This document shows, piece by piece, positions 1 to 10,552 of a stretch of DNA of 64,000 bases. How positions within the stretch are numbered: the first letter of the stretch is position 1; the number at the start of each line of letters is the position of its first letter. The notes beneath the pieces are model-generated. The model worked only from the letters and a program-made list of their open reading frames with translations. It was not told the origin of the DNA and did no database searches. Position numbers and translations under genes: made by a program. Source of the stretch: Fasciolopsis buskii. Its lineage: Eukaryota; Platyhelminthes; Trematoda; Plagiorchiida; Fasciolidae. Location of the stretch: NCBI GenBank assembly GCA_008360955.1, contig LUCM01010451.1, positions 19,370 to 83,369 on the forward strand, read 5' to 3'.

Positions 1-3000
1 TAAACTGTAGCATTCCAGTTCCTTATTCGCTGCTCACAAAGATCAACCTCTGCAAGAATAACTAGTATGCAGGAAGCTTGCAAATAAAGTAAGTTTCAGT
101 AGATTCACGGGGCTTTCATACGTGATCCGTTTGAGCAGGAGATAGGAAACGCGAATCGCAAATTTTGTCAGCATTTCACCACCTCACAGTTCGGCAGCCG
201 GGACTGCGGATCGTTTCTCAACTGCTGAGTAAAACAGCTTCAGAAAGATCCCATGTAAATTTCAGATGTTGAATCAATTAATACATTCCTGCAACAAAGC
301 CATTTGTGGTTTCATCTTCTAGGATTAGACTGCAGCGGTCCAGTTTGTCGATAAAGCGAATTTGTAAAAGCTACCCTACCAGTACTACCGTGAGACAGTT
401 GCTTCTCAAAGGCGATGGAAACCATAATGTTGATAGATGAAATAAAACACTTTGAGATAAATTGGATTTGATGAATACTTCTCTGTAGGCCCGGCGTTAA
501 GCAACCAGAGTCCTAATTCAAAATAAGCTCATTCTAATATATTTCAGGCACTAAAATGAACAATGTCAGTTTGGTAAATCGGGCCTCTGTAAATTTACCT
601 TTGTGTAATTCAGGCGAGAAAATATGGGTCCCAAGAAATTTCGTTAGGAAATAGAAATTTCTCCAGCTAGAGACAGGAGGCAATTTCCTCTACTCTTGTG
701 CTTCTTTTGTTTATGATGGAGGAACATCCTCAAACTTGCCTGTAAAGATATACTCAAACTTTGCAATATGGCGAGGAATTTTCAAGTAAGGTTCAGTATT
801 AGGCCACAAATATTGTACGAATAACTTCAGCGACTGCATTAACCTAGAGTAAATCAATTAATATTTGTCCCAATATCGTAAAAACGTTGAGGAATAACAT
901 CATGCACTAACTGTATGTGCTGTTTGTCCACATAATGTATTGAAATCGAGCTTCAGCTGCCTGTCTTCCAAGTTTAATCGGATTAAACAACCTATATTTT
1001 CATTCTCTCCGCCAGTCTTCTGGCATTATGCAAGATGTTAGACAGTTAGCTCAAAACACAAAAGCCCGCCATGAGCTAGTTGTCATCATGTCGTTGCCAA
1101 AACTTCACTACATTTTAGATTTCAAACATGGTAAAGCGGCGAATGATTTCATGTTTGTCTATCCATATATGTCGAAAGGATGCATTTACTCTTGTTTGTT
1201 TGTTTCCATTCCTCTCGTGACGAATAGGAACTGTAATCCGATTCAACACTACCTGATTGCTCTCTCCATGTGCGCATATCGATCAGCGAACGGGATAGCA
1301 GTTTCAGACAGCTAGTTATAGTAGTTCAACTTCTGCAACGAGTAGAAATGTCCGTGGTTGAAAGCCTCTCTTGTTCTATATCAATTTCTTCTACGAACCT
1401 GTGAGTAATGGGGATTTAAATGTGATGGACGGTTGATTGAGGGGACGCCCTCGTCTTTTCTGACTGATTTCGAAATCCACACTCATCAATGTATGCGCAC
1501 ACAAATACACTCGTGCGTGTGAGACAGTAACCATAAATGGGCAAACAATCTCCATGATGACTGCTCTGTACTTAGTGAACATTTCACTTCGATCGTGAAC
1601 AACCAATTAGAATTCTCATCCCAGTGTAGCAAATAACAATTTTTCCTCATTTGTCCCCATAACAGACAGCAACAGAACCGTAGCCAGACAGTACCATCAG
1701 TGCTATCAACCTCATTTGCATGATCACAAGGAAAATAACGACGACAACAACAGCAGCAATAGCAATTACAACAAGAGCTGTGAGAAAGAAAAACAACCAA
1801 CATACGTACCAAACATCTATCCCATCGATTGCGAGCATACCAATTGGCGTAATGGAATATAGGTTTATCCCACGCACGCGCTTGGTTCGCATTGGTGTAT
1901 ACATGGTAGGCGAAACCAAGGTATAAACAACACATCTTCGACTGACAGCTTGGTGCGTGCGCGCCCAGATTTGCGGACATTAACAGAGGGACATACGTCT
2001 TCCAGGCCGGCACATGGGGGAAAAATGGTCATTGACGAACGGTATCTGGTGTGTGTATGCGCGTTTACGTGTCAGATGCCTGTCCGTCCTATGGATAATG
2101 TATCTACAAAGCAGTCTTCGGTGCACCTGCTTGCCCGTGTAAATGCACACACACAAGTGGCAAATCACTCAGAAGTGATGACTCTATGGTAAAATTCGGC
2201 TACTTCTCATATGAAACCTAGAATTCAGAATCTTATGCTATATACCTGTAGTTGAGCCCATTTTTATCTTAGGTAGTTTCAACCAATCTGATTTACTATA
2301 TTTACCTTGCCGCTGTTGTTCTTCAGATTGTAGTCTATGATTATAAGCCAGTTCAAAAGGCCTGATCTTAACCTACGTTGCGCACTTGTTCCAGGTACAG
2401 ACTATTATCGAATCTGAACTTGCCAAATGTTACCCGCAATCCTAAGGACGAACATAAGCAATGTTTTCATTAGTTTAATGTGCAGTAACTATGGTACGTC
2501 TGTCGCTGTGTGCATACACACGCGGAGATTTGCGCCAGCCTATCCGTGTTTGAGGATATTTATAAAAGCGCACATACAGGGACAATGGCACGTGCGTCGG
2601 TATTTGTGTGTTTGTCTATCCCATACGGTGAATTCCCACAGCGTGCAAAGCTGCCTGCGTGGATGCACACTTATGAACTCTGGGTCCCAGTTCTACATGA
2701 AATTACTGGCAGATCACATTGGCAACAAACGATCGCTTGCATGGACTTGCACCAACACACGTGATACCGCCTAGCGGAAATCTAGTTCGTGAATCTACAG
2801 GAATAATCATTGCTTGCTATCACAGAATGCGAGAGCCCAACCCCCAGGAGCCGTATACTGTCTCTTATGAATCAGATCGTCTTCGCTGATTATTGTTCAC
2901 AACGCAGTGACCTCTTTTGCTGGTGGGTAAGTGTTATCAAACTGTTACACAGTTGGCCTAGCGATTGTTTCCTGGTCAGCACTAAGTATTTTCCAACTAA

Positions 3001-4868
3001 TTTTGTGTAAAATCAATTAAACAGTTTGGTTGTTGAAAGGTACGTGCACAGCTTTTTGGAAAAATCAATTAGCACACTACTCTCAAATACTTGTGATCAC
3101 TGTATAGATCCCAGTAAATTTGCAATGATAAAGAGAAAGGCCGATGATTTCTACCAAATTTTGAAAACAAATGAGTTTAGCATAGATGGGATAAAAAAAT
3201 AAGCAAAACCATGATGTCTGACGGAAGATAGGACAGTAGAAAGATCCCATAGTTAGCAGGAAAAGATATCGATTGATCAGTCCTTATTGAGGTCGAAGAG
3301 ATTCCGCCAAATACAGATGGGCGCGCAGTCTAAAGTTATGACTACCGAGCAGTTTCGATTGTTTACCTAAGTACTTTATCTTCAAGGATTGTGACTACGA
3401 AAGATGAGGAATAAGGGTATCTTCTTGGTGTGCGAGATGTAATCAAGTCGACTCCAGCTTGCACTGCTGATATTTTGAATGTCCTCCAGGTGAGCGGTTT
3501 CGCGGTTCCATACAAAAATGGGTACTTTAGTCGGGGATGTGCAAGACAATCAGCACTGCTACCCTGGTGAACGTCGTGCACAAGATCTGCTAAATTTGGA
3601 ATATAAGCATGCCTCATCTAACTGTTATTTCCGTATTCAAAAATAATTAGATGCATGTGAATTGCAATATTGTCAATTCCAAGTTTAGATTCTCAACGGT
3701 TTTCCATGCGTCAATTAAATGTTCTGTTTGTGTTCAGTGTGCCGGAATAAAATCGTAACACCTTATCGAGTTCTTCGGTGGAATAGGAAGTGTATGCATG
3801 CTGATCCGCCCCAGGCTTTACAGTATGATCCAGATTGACCAGATGAGACTCCTCACCATTCGACTATAATGCCAACTGACATGCGCAAGTCAACGTCATG
3901 AAGCATTACTTTTTTCGAAATTCGTTGAAGTTCTGATGTATGCAGTACAATAAACTAGGGACTTTATTGAGCATTTATTCATGTACTTGGAGTAGAGTTC
4001 ACGGCAAGTTGAACTATATATTTGACAAATAAAAATCCGGTTGTCTATTATACACTTGGAAAAACTAAACAGGCATTCCGCGACAGTTTCAGCCTTGTTA
4101 AAAATCATCACCTGCACATAGGTGAGATTATCTTGAGTGGGATACAGAGCAGTTTTAAATTAAAAAAATAATATGAAAGCTAAATTTGATTTCCATCGCT
4201 GTTTCCGGTTATTATTGTGTAAGGAGTAGTTTCTTTTATGGTTCTTTAATGGGAGTTTGCCTCATGGAATTCCACACCATTTCTTGATCCTGCACAGCCA
4301 AGAGACGACGAATTCACTAATTTGTGGAATGAGCAGTTTATTCTCAATGCGCTTGGTTAAAACTTTGCGCGCCTGGTCTTGATGCTCGCCCCCTAGGCTC
4401 AATGGCTTCTACTACACTTTGTTATTGTTATATTTATATTTTATGCTAAGTTTAAATTCCAAAACATTTGATAATGGTTTTCCACATGATGCTAGGTATT
4501 GCTGTCCTCTCTCTTCCTCTCTGTGAACCAAAAAATAAAAATTTGTGAACTTGTTTTGTAAACGGAAAATAACCCTCGAAGACAGACGAATTTCGCGGAC
4601 GTTACCAAGAAATGTGCCCAAAGAACTGTGATAACAGTCAAGAATAGTCGTCTGTGACTGCTGCACTCTAAGATCGTCGTCGACTTAGAAATTTTCTCTA
4701 AACACTTCTCTAATGAATCATTTTTTATCCTCCCTAGTTCCTACCTCAGCCTGATTTCTCTACATAATGACTTATGCTGGAGATGCACTGTGGATTTGTT
4801 TGTCCTCTTCTTCTGGTCGTTAAGAGGAGGGGAATGTCATTTGGCTAATTAAAGACGTTGTTGTGACG
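1..4868. other. Upstream non-coding region, no gene recognised
   Basis: I read all frames here looking for ankyrin-repeat exons or another gene and recognised none. The open frames are short, overlap on both strands and resemble no family I know. The stretch is AT-rich. From about 1.4 to 2.8 kb it carries a run of degenerate GTGTG/CACAC-rich sequence and one impure trinucleotide repeat. The ankyrin part of the downstream KIDINS220-like gene could still hide here as very small exons. Confidence 0.6.
1738..1777 (+). repeat. Impure ACA/GCA trinucleotide repeat
   Basis: A 40-base stretch is built of ACG, ACA, GCA and AAT triplets. Read on the minus strand it gives a cysteine-rich run, which explains the odd 175-codon open frame at 1486-2013 on that strand. 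Confidence 0.7.
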
Positions 4869-4925
4869 ACACAAGTTGGCGAACAAGCTCATTTTCAGTG
4901 ATTCGTACTCGTGCCATTACATCAC

Positions 4926-4946
4926 TATATATATATATATATATAT
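4926..4946 (+). repeat. (AT)n microsatellite in Penelope-like 3' tail
   Basis: A pure alternating TA tract of about 21 bases lies between the stop codon and the 3' end of Penelope-like copy A. Copy B lacks it at the matching place, so it expanded after insertion or belongs to a subfamily. Confidence 0.85.
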
Positions 4947-5022
4947 CTTGACAAAATATTTTCACTATAGGAAGGATTGGATTAGTCATATACAAATATG
5001 GGTGGGGAAGGGATTTGTGGTG

Positions 5023-5658
5023 TTAATTGTTTTGTTGTCTAAGGTTTGCATTGGGACGGAAGGTGGGCCAAGGGATTTGAAGCGCAACCACAAATTGTTT
5101 TTGAGAGCACAGTGGAGGATTGTGAAGATGGATTGCGACGGCTTCCGCAGTGCTCAAGAGGCGACACTTTGCCAACCTGGATTGTTGAACTCTGACCTTA
5201 TACAGGGTCCGGAAAGCTTGCGTCACATTCACGGTGTGGTTAGTCTGTGCTAGATGTGAAACGACTGCGCTATTAAGTGACTTAATTGTTCCAGTGCCCA
5301 ACCATGCAGGGTGATGCTCACGGATGCGTTCAGACAAGCGCCTGGTGGTGCGGTCGATGTACATTGTCCCACAGGAACATTTGAATGAATAGATACAAAA
5401 CGAGGCTGCAGAATTAGGGACTTTGTCTTTCAACCGTAATGACACTACGGGACGGGATTTGAACAGGATACGAAGCTTGGCTGCGTAGAATGTCTTGTCG
5501 ATAGTGCTAGTCAGTCTTCGTCGTGCTATCTCTGCTAACGTGTCACCTTTGAATGGCACAGATATGTATACTGGCTTTCTCTCCACCGTCGCCACTTGGA
5601 TGGAATGCTCCACTGAAGCAAAGGTCGTAGCCCAAAAATATCGGGATGGAAAAATCAA
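5023..5658 (-). pseudogene. Penelope-like element C-terminal fragment with GIY-YIG endonuclease domain
   Basis: The frame is open for 211 codons and ends in a stop, but it is only the C-terminal third of a Penelope-like polyprotein. In a full element it would follow the reverse transcriptase and nick target DNA. Residues about 20-80 form the linker with a VERKPVYISVPFKGD block. The GIY-YIG core starts at residues 89-90 (IY), has C94 and C96, then the second motif at residues 100-102 and an arginine-rich helix at 103-114 ending in ERIREH. The second motif reads YID where the family has YIG, so the nuclease is probably damaged. The ATG at 5656-5658 is not a real start, since the element is cut off here. 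I treat it as a decayed retroelement piece, not a host gene. Confidence 0.75.
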
Positions 5659-7035
5659 CGCAAGTTAGCTGAACGGGATCAACGAAATGGGGAAACCCGT
5701 CAGCTGCACCCGTAGTATTTCCCTAACATGTCAAGCCGTGTGTCGGGCTTCAAAACCACATCAATGTGTAAATCATGATTGTTGATAACATTTAGGCTCC
5801 ATAGATTTCACAGAAATTGCATGCGTTTTCATGGATTAACCTGACACAAGCTTGGGCTTTTCTCGACAACACTGAGACGGCGAAACCATGGTAATGGTAG
5901 TCGTAAAAACTAAGATTTATATGACTCAGCCTAGCATCACTTGTACGACAAGAAAATTAAAGGTTTACAGTGATCAGTCTAGTAGCCTTTTTATGGGCTT
6001 CTGACCAGTGACCTGGGAAGTCCGTCGGTGTTTGAAATCATTCGAAGCTCGAACAGGGTGATTGTCTACTCGACTTTACGGGGCTCAGAAAACTGAGATT
6101 GCTTCCATTGTTACCAGCCGGTTCACATCACATTCGGGCCCACAATGGGGGATTGAGGTTGCCTGCGGTAATAAGTAATAATAAGTCATTTTTTCTTAAA
6201 ATCTAATGGCAATCTCAAAACTGTAATCTTCTGACTCGTATCTCATTTAAAGACGCTTCTAAACGGGTCTTATTAAATTCCAGATTTACATACAATGAAC
6301 AGCGATGATTTTGTGATATATTTTTGAGGTTCCTTCCCGCATCAGCTTCAGTCCTTAAACAAATGAGATTATTAACTTGTGTTTTATTTGAACTTTAGTT
6401 GTAGCATATCATGAATATGATGTTTGAGCTGTTCTGCATATACATACATTTATATACTCATATATATATGCAAATATGTATGAATGACCAAGTAAATTTT
6501 TCGTAATGAATTAATTTATTCCAATTATATTATTCGAGTCGCCCTGAACGCCAGTTGACCTACTTCAACGTGTGTGATCGTTAATTCCATTGGAAGCCAA
6601 GAATTTGACCCAATTTCCAGGGAAGATGTTAAATAAAAACGGAGTACAGTATTGTCTGCCAAATATTCACCGGTGGTTCCCGCAACTTTTTAGTTTGGTA
6701 GTGCTATTCCAACTAAAGAGAACGCTAGCCCTCATTCGCTACTCAAAACTTGACGCCATCAACTTGCGCATAAAATAATTATTTTTATCCATTAATAATG
6801 GAAAAATTTCGTACACTCTTACTCCTTTGCTTCAGTATCTTAATGCTGTAACATGGTTAGGCAGGGTATCATAATGCTAACGAATCCGTTGAAGCTAAGT
6901 CAATTATTTGCGAAAAAGCTTCAAATTACAATAAACTAATTTCATGATCTGCAGCACAGTGAGCCACACTTAGCCCACGAATATAGTCGATACTGTCCAC
7001 ATATGTTTGGTTATAGGCCATGATCGACCTGGTCC
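5659..7035. other. Non-coding stretch between the retroelement and the first recognised exon
   Basis: No coding block is recognised. A short AT-rich patch with TATATATA occurs near 6459-6472. Just before the first exon a possible acceptor, ttatag, ends at 7016, but the coding frame of that exon has a TGA at 7021-7023, so that acceptor cannot serve it in frame. Confidence 0.5.
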
Positions 7036-7759
7036 ATGATGCCATATGCTACACAAGAATATGAACAGAATAATCAAGCAAGATACACGTTTGATTCAGG
7101 TCAGCAATTTTTTGGTGGCCCATATCGGCAGCAGAGGTCCTCTGGGTCTACGAAATCAATCAGCCGAAAACAAGACCACCATCGGAACACAAGAACAACA
7201 TCCCAGTTTAATGAACCTTTGACTCATCGTCGCCATCAGCGTCTTTCTTATCATCACCCTAAATATCCTTTGGACCAAAACTATCAGTCTGCCAATCCGT
7301 CAAAGGACTCTAATTGCAACGACAAAAATTACTCCACGTATCCATATCAATTGCGCCCTCTCTCAACGGAACTGCAAGACACTTCTGCACGTTTGCAAAC
7401 ATCAACCAGTCGAGATAGGAATCAATGTCACCACCGTACCAATCGCAACAGACGGCCAAAATCCAGTGACCCTTCGTGTAGGGAATACACTCGAGGACTA
7501 GAAAACATGGATGGAGTAGATCCACGTGTGGTGATGATGCAATGGAATTCCGGTTTCATGGCACCAAACAAACGGGGTGGCGGAACAAAACCAGAAACCA
7601 TGGACCTCGCTGGACGACCTCCCCTTGCGGCACCGTATTTCTCTGATCCAGTTAGGACGGAAACAATGAAGCCCTTTGATATATTTCAACGGAGCAAACC
7701 CCCACCAAATCCTGATTTTGCCGTCCCCATTTCATCATGGGACAATATTCTAGGAATAG
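7036..7759 (+). CDS. KIDINS220: KIDINS220-like gene, first recognised exon (disordered N-terminal region)
   Basis: The exon encodes about 241 residues ending in PISSWDNILGIG, then a good donor (ATAG|gtaagt) in phase 1. The product is polar and rich in Gln, Asn, Ser, Thr, Arg and Pro, with no fold I recognise, so it is probably disordered. It joins in frame to the next exon, which starts the KAP domain, and this linkage is the main reason to assign it. The start is unsure. ATG codons at 7036 and 7039 follow an in-frame TGA at 7021-7023, so they could be the true start. Alternatively the exon starts at an internal acceptor, gattcag|G, at 7100 (phase 1, matching the next three introns), with ankyrin exons further upstream. 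Family members normally have ankyrin repeats before this point; none is visible here. Confidence 0.65.
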
Positions 7760-8850
7760 GTAAGTTAGTCAAGATTTAACCGGTTTGGGTGATCAAATTA
7801 ATCTGACAAAGAAATACGTGTTTTCCGTAGTCGTGATTGTTAATAAACACTTGCTTCTTTTTCCCCGTAACAATAATTATACATCGCAATGCAAAGTGTA
7901 AAGCTCACGACTGTTGTGTGAACAGACGTGCCCACCATTCGTAGAACAAAATGACGGCTATGCTTGCGGGTGTACAATGACACTGAAAATTTTTCTTCCC
8001 AAAGTCAGTACCTCTTTTAAGGTGGCTGAAGGTGCGGTAAACAATTTTCAGTGATGTCCATGGTCGGTCACCGTTAAAGATAGTGAGGGGTGGTTGACCC
8101 AGTGGAAGTAATTCCGTATGGCCATTTTTCCCAACCGCCTTGATTCATACACTAAACAAGCAATAAACAAAAAAGTGGTTTTCTATCAGAACGTCTTCAT
8201 TGCTGCTACAACCGAGAAACGATAAAAACGAGACCTAATTATCCAATTGTTTCAAAACAGTGTAAATGAGTTTCTTGATACTTTCGAGGTAGCTTATTAT
8301 TTGTTTTCTTTTGGTTGCTGTTGTTAAGACTCCCACCTACTATTTTACCCACGATAAATGCACACTGGGGTCAGAAATCCATCACGGTGATGATTTTTCT
8401 ACGGCCGAACAATGTCGTTTTTCCCTTCGTCATTCGCGAGTTATAACAATACAGTTGAGGTCAATGAAATTCTGTTCGTCTATGAGAAGCAATGTTATTA
8501 CCTGAATTAACAAAATCTGCTCTATCTCGTATGCAGCCCACATTCGTTTGTTATCCGTTTATTCTAATAACTGCCGAAGAACTATCTGGATTTCAGAGCA
8601 TTCCTTCTACAGGTAACAACAAGTGATTTTTCGTTTATTTAACCTATGCACAATTTGTCTTACTGGAACCAGACTAATTCGATGTGAACGCAATAACTTT
8701 TTAAATTCCTTAAAATTTAGGCGTTTGTTGCTGCTCAGTTTCCACTACGATAGCTACAATTCTCATCATTATAAAAATTTTCAGTCACTGGGGGCAAGCA
8801 TTTCACAAGCTTGCATCTATTTATGCCACTCACTCACACATGCAATTCAG
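7760..8850 (+). other. Intron 1 of the KIDINS220-like gene
   Basis: A phase 1 intron of 1,091 bases from gtaagt to ttcag. I see no further gene or repeat in it. Confidence 0.65.
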
Positions 8851-9117
8851 ATTCCATGGACATGTTTTCGTCAATTAATCCAGGCACGAGACAGCATTCG
8901 TTTCACACAAACCGATCCCCGTACACAGCCATGATTCGATCGGACACGGATCCGAGTTTGCGCGGTCCAGCCGATCGGTTGGGCGAGTTTCAGCACAACT
9001 GTCTTCGCTCACTGGCCAGTTTGATTGTGTGCCCGCACACCGCACTTCCCGTCACTGTGGGGCTTTTCACTCAGTCTGGATCGATGCGTGAGACTGCGTA
9101 CCTACAACTCCTAGGAG
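8851..9117 (+). CDS. KIDINS220: KIDINS220-like exon 2: start of KAP domain with degenerate Walker A
   Basis: The exon follows acceptor tgcaattcag and ends at donor GGAG|gtatgt, phase 1 on both sides. It encodes the first part of the KAP P-loop domain: ADRLGEFQHNCLRSLASLI corresponds to the helix before the P-loop, and LPVTVGLFTQSGS corresponds to the conserved PLTVGIYAKWGSGKS region of animal KIDINS220. The Walker A itself (9060-9095) reads GLFTQSGSMRET. The glycine, lysine and serine of GSGKS are replaced by Met, Arg and Glu (provisional residues 320-322). Nucleotide binding in the normal way is therefore unlikely. The first 40 or so residues of the exon are a polar linker. The protein would sit in the cytosol here, just ahead of the first membrane segment. 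Confidence 0.85.
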
Positions 9118-10360
9118 GTATGTTTTTAGACTGTCTCGGTTTCCATAAACACAGACAAGTGAGCGAGAGATAGAAACCGAGTGAAGGTAAAATGTTAGGT
9201 TTTCTCTAATACCCATTCTGATTAAGTTTCTTATTTCAGTTCGGTTTGTAAATAATGATACCCATCAGTTAGCAATCATGTGGAATAAGCATAATTCCTT
9301 TATTTCAGTCTCCAATACTTTATTAGTAAGACTGCTACCGTATACTGCGTATTTAATAAGGCTTATACAAATCTTACCTACTCAGTTATATATCAAACAG
9401 ATGAGATAAACGCATGCTATTCGTCTCTATCTCCCAGAACTTGGTTTTACCAAACGCAATCATTAGCGAATATTACCAAGTCAAATTTAAGGAAGTAAAT
9501 GTAACCTGCTGTATAGATCATTGATAAGAAGCAAACAGAAATTTTTCTATCACTTTCTGATTCTAGTTTAATGGTTACTTGATCATCGACTAGATAAGTA
9601 AGAACTAATTGATGATTTATAACGAATAAGTAGATCGTATCCTTAAGTGCTGGAAATCAACTCTAATTGCGATATTCTGATTTTGAGAATAAAATTTTGC
9701 GTTGAACCTGATATATGATCAGGAAATAATTGCCTACCTTTGAGGATTCATGAAGTGCTTTGAAGTCCATAGTAAAAATAATAATACTTTTTTACTTTGT
9801 AGTTATTTTTGAGTCTATTTATTTTGACGATCAGCGAGGTTGCGGACAAAAGCTTCGTTGGGTTCGAACTGAGAACAGTCCCATATACATTTATTGCTAC
9901 TGACTGTTTGAGAACCACTTAGAGGGTTGGAACTGAGAGCATGAAAATAAAAGGTATTTACTGTTGTTTGAGATGAATCACTACTAAGGAATGGCGAAAG
10001 CAAACTGTCTAATTATTGCTGTTACTGGTCACATTTGAGATACTATCATACAATTTGTTGCCTAATGTAAGACACTATTCTTGAAACTAAGAATCAGTCG
10101 ACTGTAGATGAAAAACTAACTTCCGCTTTTCATAACCATTTAAAATAGTCGGAGGCCAGGTACTGATGCTAGTCGAATTAGAAACAGTGATTTCACAAAA
10201 GAACTTTAGCGTTTGCACACTTTAAAACTACATCTAGTATTATCCATATTTTCTCTCATGTGCTGGTTTTGAGTTTGCCCGGGTGCACTGGAAATAAACC
10301 CCAATGTGAAATCAGTGGCTTTTAATTGCTGTTCTTTTTTCAAACCTTTTCCATTTTCAG
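9118..10360 (+). other. Intron 2 of the KIDINS220-like gene
   Basis: A phase 1 intron of 1,243 bases, AT-rich, from gtatgt to ccattttcag. Two similar motifs, gggttcgaactgagaac at 9860 and gggttggaactgagagc near 9924, resemble a pol III B box but have no convincing A box. Confidence 0.75.
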
Positions 10361-10552
10361 AGGAGATTTCCCACTTGAATACGACTACCGACCGTTTACA
10401 TGGCGTGAAGAGAACCCGATTCACTTTGGGTCCCAGCTTACTTCCACTCATAACCACATTCCTGATTGCATACATTCTGGGTTTAACGTTGGGTTGGCAA
10501 CTTGGACTAGCTATAGTAATCACTGCCACCGTATTATATCTCATTCTGTGTG
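10361..10552 (+). CDS. KIDINS220: KIDINS220-like exon 3: membrane segments TM1 and TM2
   Basis: Acceptor ccattttcag and donor TGTG|gtgagt bracket a phase 1 exon. The reading frame begins with EEISHLNTTTDRLHG, the counterpart of the helix after the P-loop, and then gives two closely spaced hydrophobic segments. These are about residues 357-375 (LLPLITTFLIAYILGLTLG) and 377-393 (QLGLAIVITATVLYLIL) of the provisional protein. KAP proteins of the KIDINS220 type carry two membrane pairs inside the P-loop domain, and the position directly after Walker A fits that layout exactly. The open frame extends past both splice sites, but the similarity stops at them. TM1-TM2 anchor the KAP domain to the plasma membrane or endosomes in known homologs. 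Confidence 0.85.

Larger units (their letters stand above)
4869..5658 (-). mobile_element. 5'-truncated Penelope-like retroelement, copy A
   Basis: This is the 3' part of a Penelope-like element lying on the minus strand. It holds the region after the reverse transcriptase, the GIY-YIG endonuclease domain (frame at 5023-5658) and a 3' untranslated tail of about 150 bases with an AT microsatellite. The tail end, 4869-4925, recurs at 48120-48176 with about 8 mismatches in 58 bases by eye, which places the element's 3' terminus near 4869. No reverse transcriptase is seen upstream, so the copy is 5'-truncated, the usual state for these elements. Assignment rests on the GIY-YIG block and the second copy. 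A database comparison with trematode Penelope-like elements would settle it. Confidence 0.75.

Noticed and set aside
1486..2013. Minus-strand open frame of 175 codons with a cysteine run
   Set aside because: The Cys run comes from the trinucleotide repeat at 1738-1777. The rest has no family resemblance and overlaps other open frames.
2427..2774. Plus-strand open frame of 115 codons
   Set aside because: It lies in degenerate GTGTG/CACAC-rich sequence with a second overlapping frame. No domain and no splice context.
4869..4935. Hammerhead ribozyme in the Penelope-like tail
   Set aside because: The expected CTGANGA and GAAA core is not present in either copy. Only a short pairing remains, so I do not call it.
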